Source: a virus
Length of the DNA stretch: 22,953 bases
Direction: 5' to 3' (one strand)
Virus record (IMG/VR): IMGVR_UViG_3300029893_000071
Location: 1 to 22,953 of that record
The notes below the pieces were generated by a model. The model worked only from the letters and a program-made list of their open reading frames with translations, had not been told where the DNA came from and searched no databases. A program made the translations under genes and the position numbers. Each line of letters starts with the position of its first letter. Positions within the stretch are counted from its first letter, which is position 1. Shown here piece by piece: positions 1 to 6,281 of this stretch.

Positions 1-20
1 GGGGGGACTGAAGTCCCCCC
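1..20 (-). terminator. GC-rich terminator hairpin after hsp20
   Basis: A perfect inverted repeat of G6AC and GTC6 (1-8 with 13-20) encloses a 4-nt loop. It lies 5 nt beyond the TAA of the last minus-strand gene and is one of very few GC-rich stretches in the window. It fits a Rho-independent terminator closing the operon. The U-tract expected after the stem on the minus strand would lie outside the window, so its presence cannot be checked. The symmetric hairpin could equally serve a plus-strand transcript arriving from the left. Confidence 0.75.
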
Positions 21-25
21 TAAAA

Positions 26-451
26 TTAAGAAATATTAATAATTTTTTTCTTCGATTCTTCTGGAACCGTGTTTTTAAGATACACTTTTAAAATGCCATC
101 TTTAATAGATGCATCAACAACTTCAAAATATTTTTGAAGTGGAAATTCATGTTTAAAAGAACGTTTAGCAATTCCTTTGTAAATATAATTTTCTACATCT
201 TTTTCTTCATGTTTTCCTGTAACATATAAAACATCCTTTTCTATAAAAATTTCAATATCCTCTTTTTGAAATCCTGCAACTGCGATTTCAATTAAAATAG
301 TATCTACATTTTTAATAATATTATAGGGAGGATATTTTGAATTTTTAACCCCATTAGCAACTTGTTCAATGGTATTGAATAAGTCATCAAATCCAATAAA
401 ATCTGTAAATAAAGAATTTGATTTAATTACTCTTGGAAAGGTATTAGTCAT
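26..451 (-). CDS. hsp20: Hsp20/alpha-crystallin small heat shock protein
   Basis: This 141-aa protein is an ATP-independent holdase chaperone of the small heat shock family, expected to bind unfolding proteins in the cytoplasm. The alpha-crystallin domain covers about residues 38-130. Visible hallmarks are an I-x-I-x-V-A-G-F-x-K-E-D-I strand region, the V-L-Y-V-T-G-K-H strand with E-E-K after it, the F-x-H-E-F-P-L segment, and a G-I-L-K-V-Y-L strand near the end. Length is typical of a bacterial or phage Hsp20. A strong Shine-Dalgarno (AGGAG, 7-8 nt upstream) supports the ATG at 451. It is the last gene before the hairpin at 1-20. Small Hsps occur in many T4-like phages of marine bacteria, where they are thought to assist virion protein folding. 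Confidence 0.93.
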   Translation of the reverse strand: MTNTFPRVIKSNSLFTDFIGFDDLFNTIEQVANGVKNSKYPPYNIIKNVDTILIEIAVAGFQKEDIEIFIEKDVLYVTGKHEEKDVENYIYKGIAKRSFKHEFPLQKYFEVVDASIKDGILKVYLKNTVPEESKKKIINIS

Positions 452-480
452 TTATTTTCTCCTATTTAAGTTAGCAAGAT

Positions 481-515
481 TGTTACAACATCTCTAATAA
501 GACAATGTTGTAACA
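481..515. promoter_or_regulatory. 11-bp inverted repeat upstream of hsp20
   Basis: TGTTACAACAT (481-491) and ATGTTGTAACA (505-515) form a perfect 11-bp inverted repeat separated by 13 nt, ending about 30 nt upstream of the hsp20 start. It could be a dyad operator or an mRNA hairpin just before the ribosome binding site. It does not match the CIRCE heat-shock element (TTAGCACTC-N9-GAGTGCTAA). No T-run follows, so a simple terminator is less likely. Confidence 0.6.
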
Positions 516-529
516 TTATTTATATTTAA
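515..529 (-). promoter_or_regulatory. Possible T4-type late promoter upstream of hsp20
   Basis: The minus strand reads TATAAATA (517-524), the consensus of T4 late promoters recognised by gp55 with gp33 and gp45. It lies immediately upstream of the inverted repeat that precedes hsp20. The surrounding 15-mer TTAAATATAAATAAT recurs exactly at 1348-1362 before regA. In DNA this AT-rich the octamer is expected several times by chance, so position is the only real support. Confidence 0.3.
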
Positions 530-541
530 TTAATATCTACT

Positions 542-840
542 TTAAAACAAACTCCTTTCAACATCATATCAAAATATACTATCAATACTTCCTTTAGCAT
601 ATGCTTTGTTATAATATCTATCAGATTCAACATAGACTTGAATTCTTTTATAAGAACAAAATTCAAAAGTATCAAAATTTTCTAATAGATCTTCATACCA
701 TACATTATATACAATTAAAGAATTAATTTCTTCAATATCCTTCTAATTCTTCCTAATTAATTTTTTCAAGTAATACTTTATCTTTGGCATAGAAATATGC
801 ATCTCCATGTTCATATCTAATTACCAATTTATAACATTTT
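542..840 (-). pseudogene. Decayed small phage gene (unknown)
   Basis: The stretch after regA reads as one small protein of about 95-100 aa once repaired. It begins with C-Y-K-L-V-I-R-Y-E-H-G-D-A-Y-F and ends with Y-D-V-E-R-S-L-F and a TAA at 542-544. No good ATG is preserved; ATG-TTA-TAA near 845 suggests a start damaged by an indel. Disablements seen are an in-frame TAG at 753-755 between I-N and E-E-L-E, a frameshift near 740, and an in-frame TGA at 569-571 inside I-F-x-Y-D-V, where Trp fits. The middle (N-V-W-Y-E-D-L-L-E-N-F) is clearly protein-like. I do not recognise the family. Confidence 0.6.
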
Positions 841-845
841 TTTAA

Positions 846-1289
846 TTATTTATTACCATTTGATTTACTAAACTTATTTTTAACTCCAATATTATATTTA
901 GGTTCAATAGTCCAATCTTTCTTTTCTGAATAAGAAAGCACTTTAATCATACTCATAGGAAGAGTTTTAGTCTTAATTTCTTCAAATTTATCTCGATCTT
1001 TAATTTTTAATAGTTCCCATTCTTCTAATAATAATGCGATAGTATTCCTACGTGCAATATCATCATCAGAAATATTTGCATATTTATTATCCATTAAAAA
1101 TAATTCTTTAAACATCATTAAAGAATATCTTCCTTGTTTATGTAAAATATTAGTCGAAGGGAAAAGAGTTTTAGTTTTTCTAGAAGGAATTCCAATTCTT
1201 GATAAAGTTTCTTTAACTTTTAGAAAATCTTCATCATTAAACAATTCAACCTCAATACCTAAACCTCTAAAAATATCTTCATTTGTCAT
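846..1289 (-). CDS. regA: RegA translational repressor
   Basis: This 147-aa protein matches T4 RegA, an RNA-binding protein that represses translation of many early phage mRNAs by binding near their start codons. Matches to T4 include F-L-K-V-K-E-T-L near residue 22, the L-x-x-x-x-I-L-x-K-x-G-x-Y block, F-K-E-L-x-x-M-D, the A-x-R-R-x-x-I-A-x-L-L-E-x-W block, and the end K-x-x-W-x-x-x-P-K-Y-x-I-G. It is about 25 aa longer than T4 RegA, with a Lys/Asn-rich tail. The start has a strong GGAG Shine-Dalgarno. It lies downstream of 45, 44 and 62 as in T4, with one extra small gene between it and 62. DNA polymerase gene 43, next in T4, is not seen here; hsp20 follows instead. Confidence 0.93.
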   Translation of the reverse strand: MTNEDIFRGLGIEVELFNDEDFLKVKETLSRIGIPSRKTKTLFPSTNILHKQGRYSLMMFKELFLMDNKYANISDDDIARRNTIALLLEEWELLKIKDRDKFEEIKTKTLPMSMIKVLSYSEKKDWTIEPKYNIGVKNKFSKSNGNK

Positions 1290-1347
1290 CTTAATTCTCC
1301 ATTTATTTTATCTTAATTACATTATGCTGTCATATAACTACAACAAT

Positions 1348-1362
1348 ATTATTTATATTTAA
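1348..1362 (-). promoter_or_regulatory. Possible T4-type late promoter upstream of regA
   Basis: TATAAATA on the minus strand (1350-1357) overlaps the stop codon of the preceding gene and lies about 60 nt upstream of the regA ATG. The 15-mer around it is identical to that before hsp20 (515-529). Chance occurrence is likely in such AT-rich sequence. Confidence 0.25.
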
Positions 1363-1612
1363 AAATAATCTCAGAAACTTCAGAAATGATTTTATAATTT
1401 TGTTTTACAACATCTGTAAAATCGCAGAAACTTAAACTTTTTTCTAGATCAAACCATACTAATTTTTTCTCAGAACCTATAAATTTAGTAGTTGCTACAT
1501 ATGTATTCCTATTATAAATATACTTGATCAAATACCAATTACCGTGCATTTTATCAAAATCTAACTTTTCGCCTTCATAATCATATTCTTCTTTCATTAC
1601 AATTTTAGTCAT
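1349..1612 (-). CDS. Hypothetical protein between gp62 and RegA
   Basis: An 87-aa acidic-to-neutral protein with no signal peptide, membrane segment or motif that I recognise. It starts M-T-K-I-V-M-K-E-E-Y-D-Y and contains aromatic-rich beta-like stretches (N-W-Y-L-I-K-Y-I-Y, K-L-V-W-F-D-L). Its ATG overlaps the TGA of gp62 as ATGA, a sign of translational coupling in the replication operon. The position between 62 and regA has no counterpart in T4, so it is probably a lineage-specific accessory gene. Confidence 0.7.
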   Translation of the reverse strand: MTKIVMKEEYDYEGEKLDFDKMHGNWYLIKYIYNRNTYVATTKFIGSEKKLVWFDLEKSLSFCDFTDVVKQNYKIISEVSEIIFKYK

Positions 1613-1992
1613 TTTATTACATCTTCTTTATTACAAATTTGTTTAATATAATTTAATTGTTCGTCGTTTAATAAATCTAATATTTCATTAGCTTTTTTAT
1701 CAGAAACATTATAATATTCCTTTATCATTTCTATATTTTCTATTTTAGACGTTTTTATCCAAGGTTTGTATTCTCTATTCATTTTTCTAATAGAATAAAA
1801 CAAATAATCATAATGCATCTGATTAGAAATATTATGAATATAAGGATTAATTTCTTGAATAAATGGAATACAATCTAAATGATAACTTAACGCTTTGTCT
1901 ACTATGAATTTATTATAGCAACTCTCTTTGCTTACGTCAAGTTTATTCTTTCCGTTTAAAATAGATTTAATAATATCTTTGAATAAATCCAT
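1609..1992 (-). CDS. 62: Clamp loader small subunit gp62
   Basis: This 127-aa protein occupies the gene 62 slot directly after gp44 and fits a short, divergent gp62. T4 gp62 (187 aa) is one subunit of the gp44(4)/gp62(1) complex that loads the gp45 clamp at primer ends. The shared pattern is M-x-L-F-K-D at the start, then Y-x-K-F-x-V-x-x-A-L-S with C-x-P near residues 27-42, and an N-x-x-x-x-x-H-x-x-Y-L segment. Identification rests on these matches and on synteny. The start overlaps the gp44 stop (TAATATG). It ends at TGA overlapping the next ATG; reading that TGA as Trp would add only four residues. Sequence similarity alone is modest. Confidence 0.8.
   Translation of the reverse strand: MDLFKDIIKSILNGKNKLDVSKESCYNKFIVDKALSYHLDCIPFIQEINPYIHNISNQMHYDYLFYSIRKMNREYKPWIKTSKIENIEMIKEYYNVSDKKANEILDLLNDEQLNYIKQICNKEDVIK
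1912..1940 (-). promoter_or_regulatory. Consensus sigma70 promoter inside gene 62
   Basis: On the minus strand TTGACG (1935-1940) and TATAAT (1912-1917) are separated by exactly 17 nt, within the first third of the gp62 coding region. It points towards the unknown 87-aa gene, regA and hsp20 and could give them transcription independent of the clamp-loader mRNA. It is one of three such pairs in the window, all on the coding strand. Confidence 0.55.
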
Positions 1993-1993
1993 A

Positions 1994-2929
1994 TTATACC
2001 CATTCTACTTCTACCATAATTTCAATCAAAGCTGCTAATAAATTAATTTCTTTATCTCCATACATTGATTGATATTTAGCCAATAAAATTACAACAAAAG
2101 GAATACTTTGTGGTTTAACGTATTCTTTAATAGAATCATAGATATTTCTATAAACTGTTTGCGTATCTTGGCAATTTAATGCAGTCCATTTTTTAACTTC
2201 ATTAAAATTTTTATCTTTAAGATATCCAACTAATTCTGAAATATCTCCTTTATTTTTAATTTCTGATAAAATTCCAACATCAATTTTTCCTGAAACAGAA
2301 TATCTTTGAAGTTCGTTTAAAATAGTTCTCATATCAGGAAAATTAGAAGAAATTAAAGTTGTTATAACTTCTTTGGAATATTCAATTCCTTCAATTTTCA
2401 AAATTGAAAGAACTCTTTTATAAAATTGAGTCATTAGAGATTTCTTTTCATTTTCATCTACTTTAAATTCAATTGGAACGCATCTTGATTGAATTGCTTC
2501 GATAATCCTATCTAATGAATTAGTAGTGATAATAAAAGAACAATTAGAAGAAAACGTTTCATAAAAGTTTTTTGCTGCTTCTTGTGCTTGAAAAGTAAGT
2601 CCTTCCCCTTCATCAAAGATGATTACTTTACGTTTTCCATTAAATGACATAGAAGATGCAAATTGTGTAACTTTATCTCTAATAACATCAATTCCATTTT
2701 CTTTAGAAGCGTTAATAATCATATATTCTACTTCTAATTGTTCACATAAAGCTTTTGCTAAAGTAGTCTTTCCGGTTCCAAAAGTTCCATAAAAAATAAA
2801 ATGCGGAATATCTCCCTTTTCAATAAATTCGTTAATAGTTTTTTTAATGTTTTTCGGAAGAATACAATCCCCTACCAAAGAAGGTCTATATTTTTGCGCC
2901 CAAATAAATTCTTTTTCAAAACATTTCAT
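1994..2929 (-). CDS. 44: Clamp loader large subunit gp44 (AAA+ ATPase)
   Basis: A 311-aa AAA+ ATPase (T4 gp44 is 319 aa). Four copies with one gp62 open and load the gp45 sliding clamp using ATP. Motifs visible: the N-terminal W-A-Q-K-Y-R-P segment at residues 10-16, Walker A G-T-F-G-T-G-K-T-T at 48-56, Walker B V-I-I-F-D-E-G-E at 102-109, sensor-1-like I-I-T-T-N-S near 133-138, and the S-R-C arginine-finger motif at 148-150. The last third is the helical collar domain. An AGGA Shine-Dalgarno precedes the ATG. It lies downstream of gp45 and overlaps the gp62 start, so the three products are probably translated in a fixed ratio. Confidence 0.96.
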   Translation of the reverse strand: MKCFEKEFIWAQKYRPSLVGDCILPKNIKKTINEFIEKGDIPHFIFYGTFGTGKTTLAKALCEQLEVEYMIINASKENGIDVIRDKVTQFASSMSFNGKRKVIIFDEGEGLTFQAQEAAKNFYETFSSNCSFIITTNSLDRIIEAIQSRCVPIEFKVDENEKKSLMTQFYKRVLSILKIEGIEYSKEVITTLISSNFPDMRTILNELQRYSVSGKIDVGILSEIKNKGDISELVGYLKDKNFNEVKKWTALNCQDTQTVYRNIYDSIKEYVKPQSIPFVVILLAKYQSMYGDKEINLLAALIEIMVEVEWV

Positions 2930-2937
2930 ATTTAATC

Positions 2938-3066
2938 CTATAATATTCTTTTAATAATATCAAATACAATTAAAGATAACCAAGATAAAGCTATAAAAAT
3001 AATAGCTATGTTAGCGGCATCATCTAATATAAAATATTTCCTAATCATTTCATATAATTTACTCAT
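2938..3066 (-). CDS. Small single-span membrane protein
   Basis: A 42-aa protein starting M-S-K-L-Y-E-M-I-R-K-Y-F. The ATG at 3066 overlaps the end of the DsbA-like gene, a coupled arrangement that supports this start over a longer in-frame one. Residues about 17-37 form one hydrophobic helix (A-A-N-I-A-I-I-F-I-A-L-S-W-L-S-L-I-V-F), followed by a short basic tail, so it should sit in the host inner membrane. It ends with TAG, one of only a few TAG terminators here. Function unknown. It separates 45/dsbA from 44, where T4 has no gene. Confidence 0.65.
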   Translation of the reverse strand: MSKLYEMIRKYFILDDAANIAIIFIALSWLSLIVFDIIKRIL

Positions 3067-3337
3067 TGACAATAACCCCTTCATACAAAGTTTGAAATTC
3101 TTGTTCTTCCTCAATGATTTTAGCATATTCATTTTTATGATATACCTTTGCCATTTTATTAACTACTTTTTTAGAAAGTCCTGTTTCATCTACTACAGAA
3201 TCTAAAATATCTTTGATTGCATTCTTTTGAGAATCTATGATTGTCATATAAGCAGAAATTTCTTTAATTCCATCTTTAAGAGTTTTAATTTTATCCAAAT
3301 CTAAAGTTTCATATTCATTAATAATAATTTGGTTCAT
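3059..3337 (-). CDS. dsbA: DsbA-like double-stranded DNA-binding protein
   Basis: A 92-aa protein resembling T4 DsbA (89 aa), a small protein that binds double-stranded DNA near late promoters and aids late transcription. The shared pattern is an alternating K-x-x-I-x-x-I-S-x-Y helix, I-x-D-I with D-E-x-G-L, then a L/M-A-x-x-Y-H-K-N/D block and an acidic E-E-x-x-x-L-Y-x-x-V end. I chose the ATG at 3337 because a GGAG Shine-Dalgarno precedes it and an upstream start would run into gene 45. In T4 dsbA sits beside gene 33; here it lies between 45 and 44. The identification is from remembered T4 sequence and needs a profile search. Confidence 0.75.
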   Translation of the reverse strand: MNQIIINEYETLDLDKIKTLKDGIKEISAYMTIIDSQKNAIKDILDSVVDETGLSKKVVNKMAKVYHKNEYAKIIEEEQEFQTLYEGVIVNE

Positions 3338-3339
3338 AT

Positions 3340-4020
3340 TTATTCTCCTTCTACAATAGAATCTTCGTCGCAAGCAATCCAATATTTAAGTTTCATTTCT
3401 TCATTATATAATTCTACAAATTTTTTATTAGAAATTGAAACAATATAATTTCCAATAACAATTTTTAAAAATTGTCGTTTTAAAACACATTTAAATACTT
3501 TATTATTACTTTCATCTGAAAGTTCAATAGAACTTATAGTACTTGAAGAATTTTCTTTATCATACGATACTAATTTAAAAATATTTCCATCTGATTCAAT
3601 TGCAATATTAGGAACTTCAGTTGCATTAGCTACCTTTAATATCCATTCTAAATTATCTTTAGTAAGAAGAAAAGAAGTAATATAATTCTTATTAGGTCTA
3701 GAATTAGTTGGTAAAATAATCATTTCTTTAGGGGCGTTACGATATTTTGTAATATTTTTACCATTTCCACTTTTAATTAGAAAATATTCATTATAAAATT
3801 CTAAATCTACGGCATTATCATAAAGAGCAAGAATTTTTAAAAATCTTTTTAAATCATAAATTCCAAATTCTTGAGGAAAATATTCTTCAATTTCTGCCTC
3901 CGAAAGAATATTTTTCCCTTCAGAAGTTGTAGCAATTATATTTCCTTTATTAAAATAAATTCCAGGATTAATTTCAGCATAATTCTTTAAAATTTCAATA
4001 GTATTACTAGATAATTTCAT
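3340..4020 (-). CDS. 45: Sliding clamp gp45
   Basis: A 226-aa clamp, close to T4 gp45 (228 aa), which forms a trimeric ring giving the polymerase processivity and acting as the mobile activator of late transcription. The N-terminus M-K-L-S-x-x-T-x-x-x-L-K-N-x-A-x-I-N-x-G-I is almost the same as T4, followed by a F-x-I-Y-D-L-x-x-F-L-x-I-L block. Later matches are sparser but follow the two-domain beta fold. An AGGAG Shine-Dalgarno precedes the ATG. It heads the 45-dsbA-44-62-regA cluster, in T4 order apart from the inserted small genes. Confidence 0.94.
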   Translation of the reverse strand: MKLSSNTIEILKNYAEINPGIYFNKGNIIATTSEGKNILSEAEIEEYFPQEFGIYDLKRFLKILALYDNAVDLEFYNEYFLIKSGNGKNITKYRNAPKEMIILPTNSRPNKNYITSFLLTKDNLEWILKVANATEVPNIAIESDGNIFKLVSYDKENSSSTISSIELSDESNNKVFKCVLKRQFLKIVIGNYIVSISNKKFVELYNEEMKLKYWIACDEDSIVEGE

Positions 4021-4031
4021 TTATATTTCTC

Positions 4032-4226
4032 CTATACATAAAAATCAATTTTATCAACCTGTTTAACTCTACAAAAATTAACTTCAAAAGATATTAAGTC
4101 TACATATAATATAATTGAAGATACTTACCATCTGTAAAATATTACGATAAGGTAATCTCCGTCGCTAGCTTCACACAACCAAAATTATTCTTCTTTTTCT
4201 ATTTCAATTACGTTTAATTCAATCAT
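4032..4226 (-). pseudogene. Decayed small gene between dNMP kinase and gp45
   Basis: A start M-I-E-L-N-V-I-E-I-E-K-E-E at 4226 runs into TAA (4185-4187), after which the same frame continues as F-W-L-C-E-A-S-D-G-D-Y-L-I-V. Two frame changes later the sequence reads T-D-G-K-Y-L-Q-L-Y-Y and then I-S-F-E-V-N-F-C-R-V-K-Q-V-D-K-I-D-F-Y-V, ending at TAG (4032-4034) just before the gp45 Shine-Dalgarno. The repaired product would be about 65 aa with beta-rich character. Family not recognised. Gln or Lys would fit at the TAA. Confidence 0.6.
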
Positions 4227-4242
4227 TTTATCGCCGCTAATT

Positions 4243-4884
4243 TTAATTATATATTAATTTCATCATTAAAAAAATATTTTTTTCTAACTTTTCTTGGTCT
4301 CTAACACCATTTTCATATAAATTATCTATTACATAATCAAAAGGTTTACATAAAAACGAATATTCAGACGAATGAACATTAGGATAAAAAGCTTTCATAT
4401 AATTTTCAGAATTATTAGGCAAAACATTTTTTTCATATTCTGGAATATTTCCATCATTTACCCTAACAATAATTCCATTATAATTTTTAATCATTAAATA
4501 TTCATTATCTGAATATCTATAATCAGAAATTACAACCTTTTCGTCTTTTTCTAATAAATCTTTTATTTTATTTTCTAATGATAAAACCCAGATATCTTTA
4601 TGAACTATTTCTCTAAACATATCCGTTCCTACTTTAGTCATCATATTTCTAGGAATCACTTCAAATCCTAATTTTTTAGACCACCATTCATCTTTACTTT
4701 CTCTAAATATCCTAGATTCTTCTGTTTCTCCTTCTAATAAATCTCTATCCCATCCAAAAATATTAGATAAAGAATCTTTCAAAGAATCGGCAAACGAAAA
4801 TTTCTGAAAATTATAATCTCTAACTAAAATATTAGCAACTGTACTTTTACCTACTCCTTTATATCCACATAATCCTATTAACAT
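4243..4884 (-). CDS. Deoxynucleoside monophosphate kinase
   Basis: A 213-aa P-loop kinase resembling T4 gp1, which phosphorylates dNMPs to dNDPs to supply replication. Motifs are the Walker A G-Y-K-G-V-G-K-S-T at residues 7-15, the F-S-F-A-D-S-L-K-D segment after it (compare A-x-P-I-K-D-A in gp1), a G-T-D-M-F-R-E block near the middle, and V-I-S-D-Y-R-Y (gp1: V-P-D-T-R), where the acid binds the nucleotide. I chose the ATG at 4884 because the P-loop follows within a few residues and GGGAAAAGG precedes it; an in-frame TTG at 4929 would add 15 residues but overlaps a small upstream ORF. Substrate specificity cannot be read from the sequence. Confidence 0.85.
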   Translation of the reverse strand: MLIGLCGYKGVGKSTVANILVRDYNFQKFSFADSLKDSLSNIFGWDRDLLEGETEESRIFRESKDEWWSKKLGFEVIPRNMMTKVGTDMFREIVHKDIWVLSLENKIKDLLEKDEKVVISDYRYSDNEYLMIKNYNGIIVRVNDGNIPEYEKNVLPNNSENYMKAFYPNVHSSEYSFLCKPFDYVIDNLYENGVRDQEKLEKNIFLMMKLIYN

Positions 4885-4916
4885 ACCTTTTCCCAAGAAA
4901 TAGTTAATCAACTTGT

Positions 4917-5015
4917 TTATAACAATCAAAAATAAAGAACTTTTCTTTTTTGTTTAATAAATTCTTTATTAACATCCTTAGCAGTTATACAAAACAAATG
5001 TTTAAAAATATTCAT
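4917..5015 (-). pseudogene. Small ORF with in-frame TGA upstream of dNMP kinase
   Basis: An ATG at 5015 with a good AGAGGA Shine-Dalgarno opens a basic reading frame, M-N-I-F-K-H-L-F-C-I-T-A-K-D-V-N-K, that meets TGA at 4926-4928 after 29 codons and TAA at 4917-4919 two codons later. It starts 2 nt after the stop of the preceding gene, typical of a coupled operon. It may be a genuine 29-aa peptide ending at TGA, or a 32-aa one with a Trp codon mutated. Function unknown. Confidence 0.4.
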
Positions 5016-5017
5016 AC

Positions 5018-5238
5018 TTAATCCTCTTTTAAATTACAAGAATTTATAAATTGTTCTTTATCTGGTAAATCCAACAAATTAAAAGCTGTTAAGAGTTTTA
5101 CAGAATAATAGACAAAAAATCCGTATTCCAAAGATTTAAATTCTCTGAGGTTTCTAAAGATTTAAATCTTTCTTCATTGTCTAATGAATCTTTGTTACCT
5201 TCTTCATGATAAATAAAAATTAAATTTCTAGTTATCAC
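5018..5238 (-). pseudogene. Small gene with a single frameshift (unknown)
   Basis: A GTG at 5238 with GGGAG upstream starts M-I-T-R-N-L-I-F-I-Y-H-E-E-G and continues to E-R-F-K-S-L-E. One missing base around 5145-5155 (GAAACC where GAAAACC restores the frame) joins it to L-R-E-F-K-S-L-E-Y-G-F-F-V-Y-Y-S-V-K and an end at TAA 5018-5020. The length, 221 nt, is one base short of a whole number of codons, as expected for one deletion. The restored protein would be about 73 aa. It overlaps the end of the upstream gene by 11 nt. Family not recognised. Confidence 0.6.
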
Positions 5239-5422
5239 AAAAATCTCCCAAAACTTCATATTCTTCTACGATATAAGGAGAATTTCGCGATTGTTTTGGG
5301 AATTCTTCTTTATATTTATTATTTAATTCTTCTTTTCTTTTATCTGCAGCATATTTATCTCCATAAACCGCAATAACATGATCTCCTAAATCTATCATTT
5401 CTAATAATATATAAACTTTCAT
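5228..5422 (-). CDS. Small conserved phage protein, DUF7336-like
   Basis: A 64-aa protein beginning K-V-Y-I-L-L-E. The sequence K-V-Y-I-L, a G-D-H turn, V-I-A-V-Y-G-D-K-Y-A-A-D-K-R-K-E-E-L and a final I-V-E-E-Y-E-V-L resembles a widespread small phage/bacterial family with a V-Y-x-L start, an I-G-V-Y strand followed by an A-rich helix, and a closing strand (I recall it as DUF7336). Function of the family is unknown. AAGGTG before the ATG is a suitable ribosome binding site. It ends at TAG, overlapping the next GTG start. Confidence 0.65.
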   Translation of the reverse strand: MKVYILLEMIDLGDHVIAVYGDKYAADKRKEELNNKYKEEFPKQSRNSPYIVEEYEVLGDFCDN

Positions 5423-5431
5423 TCTACACCT

Positions 5432-6159
5432 TTATTCTATTAATTTTCTAATATGATATTCATCATCATACGCTTCTTCATATAATTTTCCATTTTTCTT
5501 ATGTTTAGAAAATTGTAATGCAGACAATTTATATAACAATTAAATAACTTTTTCATTATTCATTGTTAAATTACAATAGACATATAATTCACCTAAAAAT
5601 CTTTCATAATCTTTTTTCCAAAGAAATCATTTTTCTATTATCATAATCAAACCAATATGAACTTTTTCTAAATTTTCAAAAAACTTCCTATTCACTAAGC
5701 AAATCAGTATTCAAAAATTTGTTCATCTGAACATTCGCATTTAAACTTGATTTTAGTATTACAGAGTTTACCCTAATACATGAATTCTTTTATACGTTTT
5801 TTATAACTAGGAAAAACATCTCTATAATTAATTTCTAACAAAACATTCTTTAGATATTCTGCAGTTTTATAATCATTAAAATAATCCAATATTTTCTACT
5901 TCTCTATTTTGAGACTTTCTAAAAGGATCTTCTGTAGAAGATTCTACCCATACTAAAAATATTTAATTTTTTTAATCGTATATAGATGATATACCAGGAT
6001 TTCATCTGTTTTAAAAATTAATTTATCTAAATTATTATCATATGCAGATCACCATTCTTCATATTATTCATTGCTTCTATATTCGGTTATACAAACTTGT
6101 TTTATATTAACTTTATATCCATAATATTTCTTTTCTCCTTTTTTAGAATTTTTATTCAT
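5432..6159 (-). pseudogene. Heavily decayed gene(s) at the head of the replication operon
   Basis: An ATG at 6159 with an AGGAT Shine-Dalgarno starts M-N-K-N-S-K-K-G-E-K-K-Y-Y-G-Y-K-V. In-frame TAA (6064-6066) and TGA (6049-6051) interrupt the block S-N-E-x-Y-E-E-W-x-S-A-Y-D. Then come frame changes near 6000 and 5883, further stops, and protein-like blocks V-W-V-E-S-S-T-E-D-P-F-R-K-S, N-D-Y-K-T-A-E-Y-L-K-N-V-L and F-L-G-E-L-Y-V-Y-C-N. A TAA at 5540-5542 precedes the end A-Y-D-D-E-Y-H-I-R-K-L-I-E (stop 5432-5434). It may be two former genes. It directly follows the promoter at 6185-6213. Family unknown. Confidence 0.65.
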
Positions 6160-6184
6160 ATCATCCTAACTTTTATATTATTTC

Positions 6185-6213
6185 ATTGTATCAAAAATTT
6201 TTCTCATTGTCAA
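6185..6213 (-). promoter_or_regulatory. Consensus sigma70 promoter for the replication operon
   Basis: TTGACA (6208-6213) and TACAAT (6185-6190) lie on the minus strand with a 17-nt spacer. Transcription would begin near 6178, about 20 nt before the first ATG at 6159, and run through dNMP kinase, 45, 44, 62 and regA. The near-perfect match implies recognition by unmodified host RNA polymerase early in infection. Confidence 0.8.
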
Positions 6214-6281
6214 CCTTTTTTTTAATAAGAACTTTTCATAAATATTATTATCTAACCAATTTTTAATATAAAGAAATTTAA

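Noticed and set aside
3008-3205. Plus-strand open frame of 65 codons opposite the dsbA region
   Set aside because: It is antisense to two overlapping genes with good ribosome binding sites and has no start signal of its own.
4885-4929. Extended TTG start for the dNMP kinase
   Set aside because: The P-loop normally lies within the first 15-20 residues, the ATG at 4884 has its own purine-rich site, and the extension overlaps the small upstream frame.
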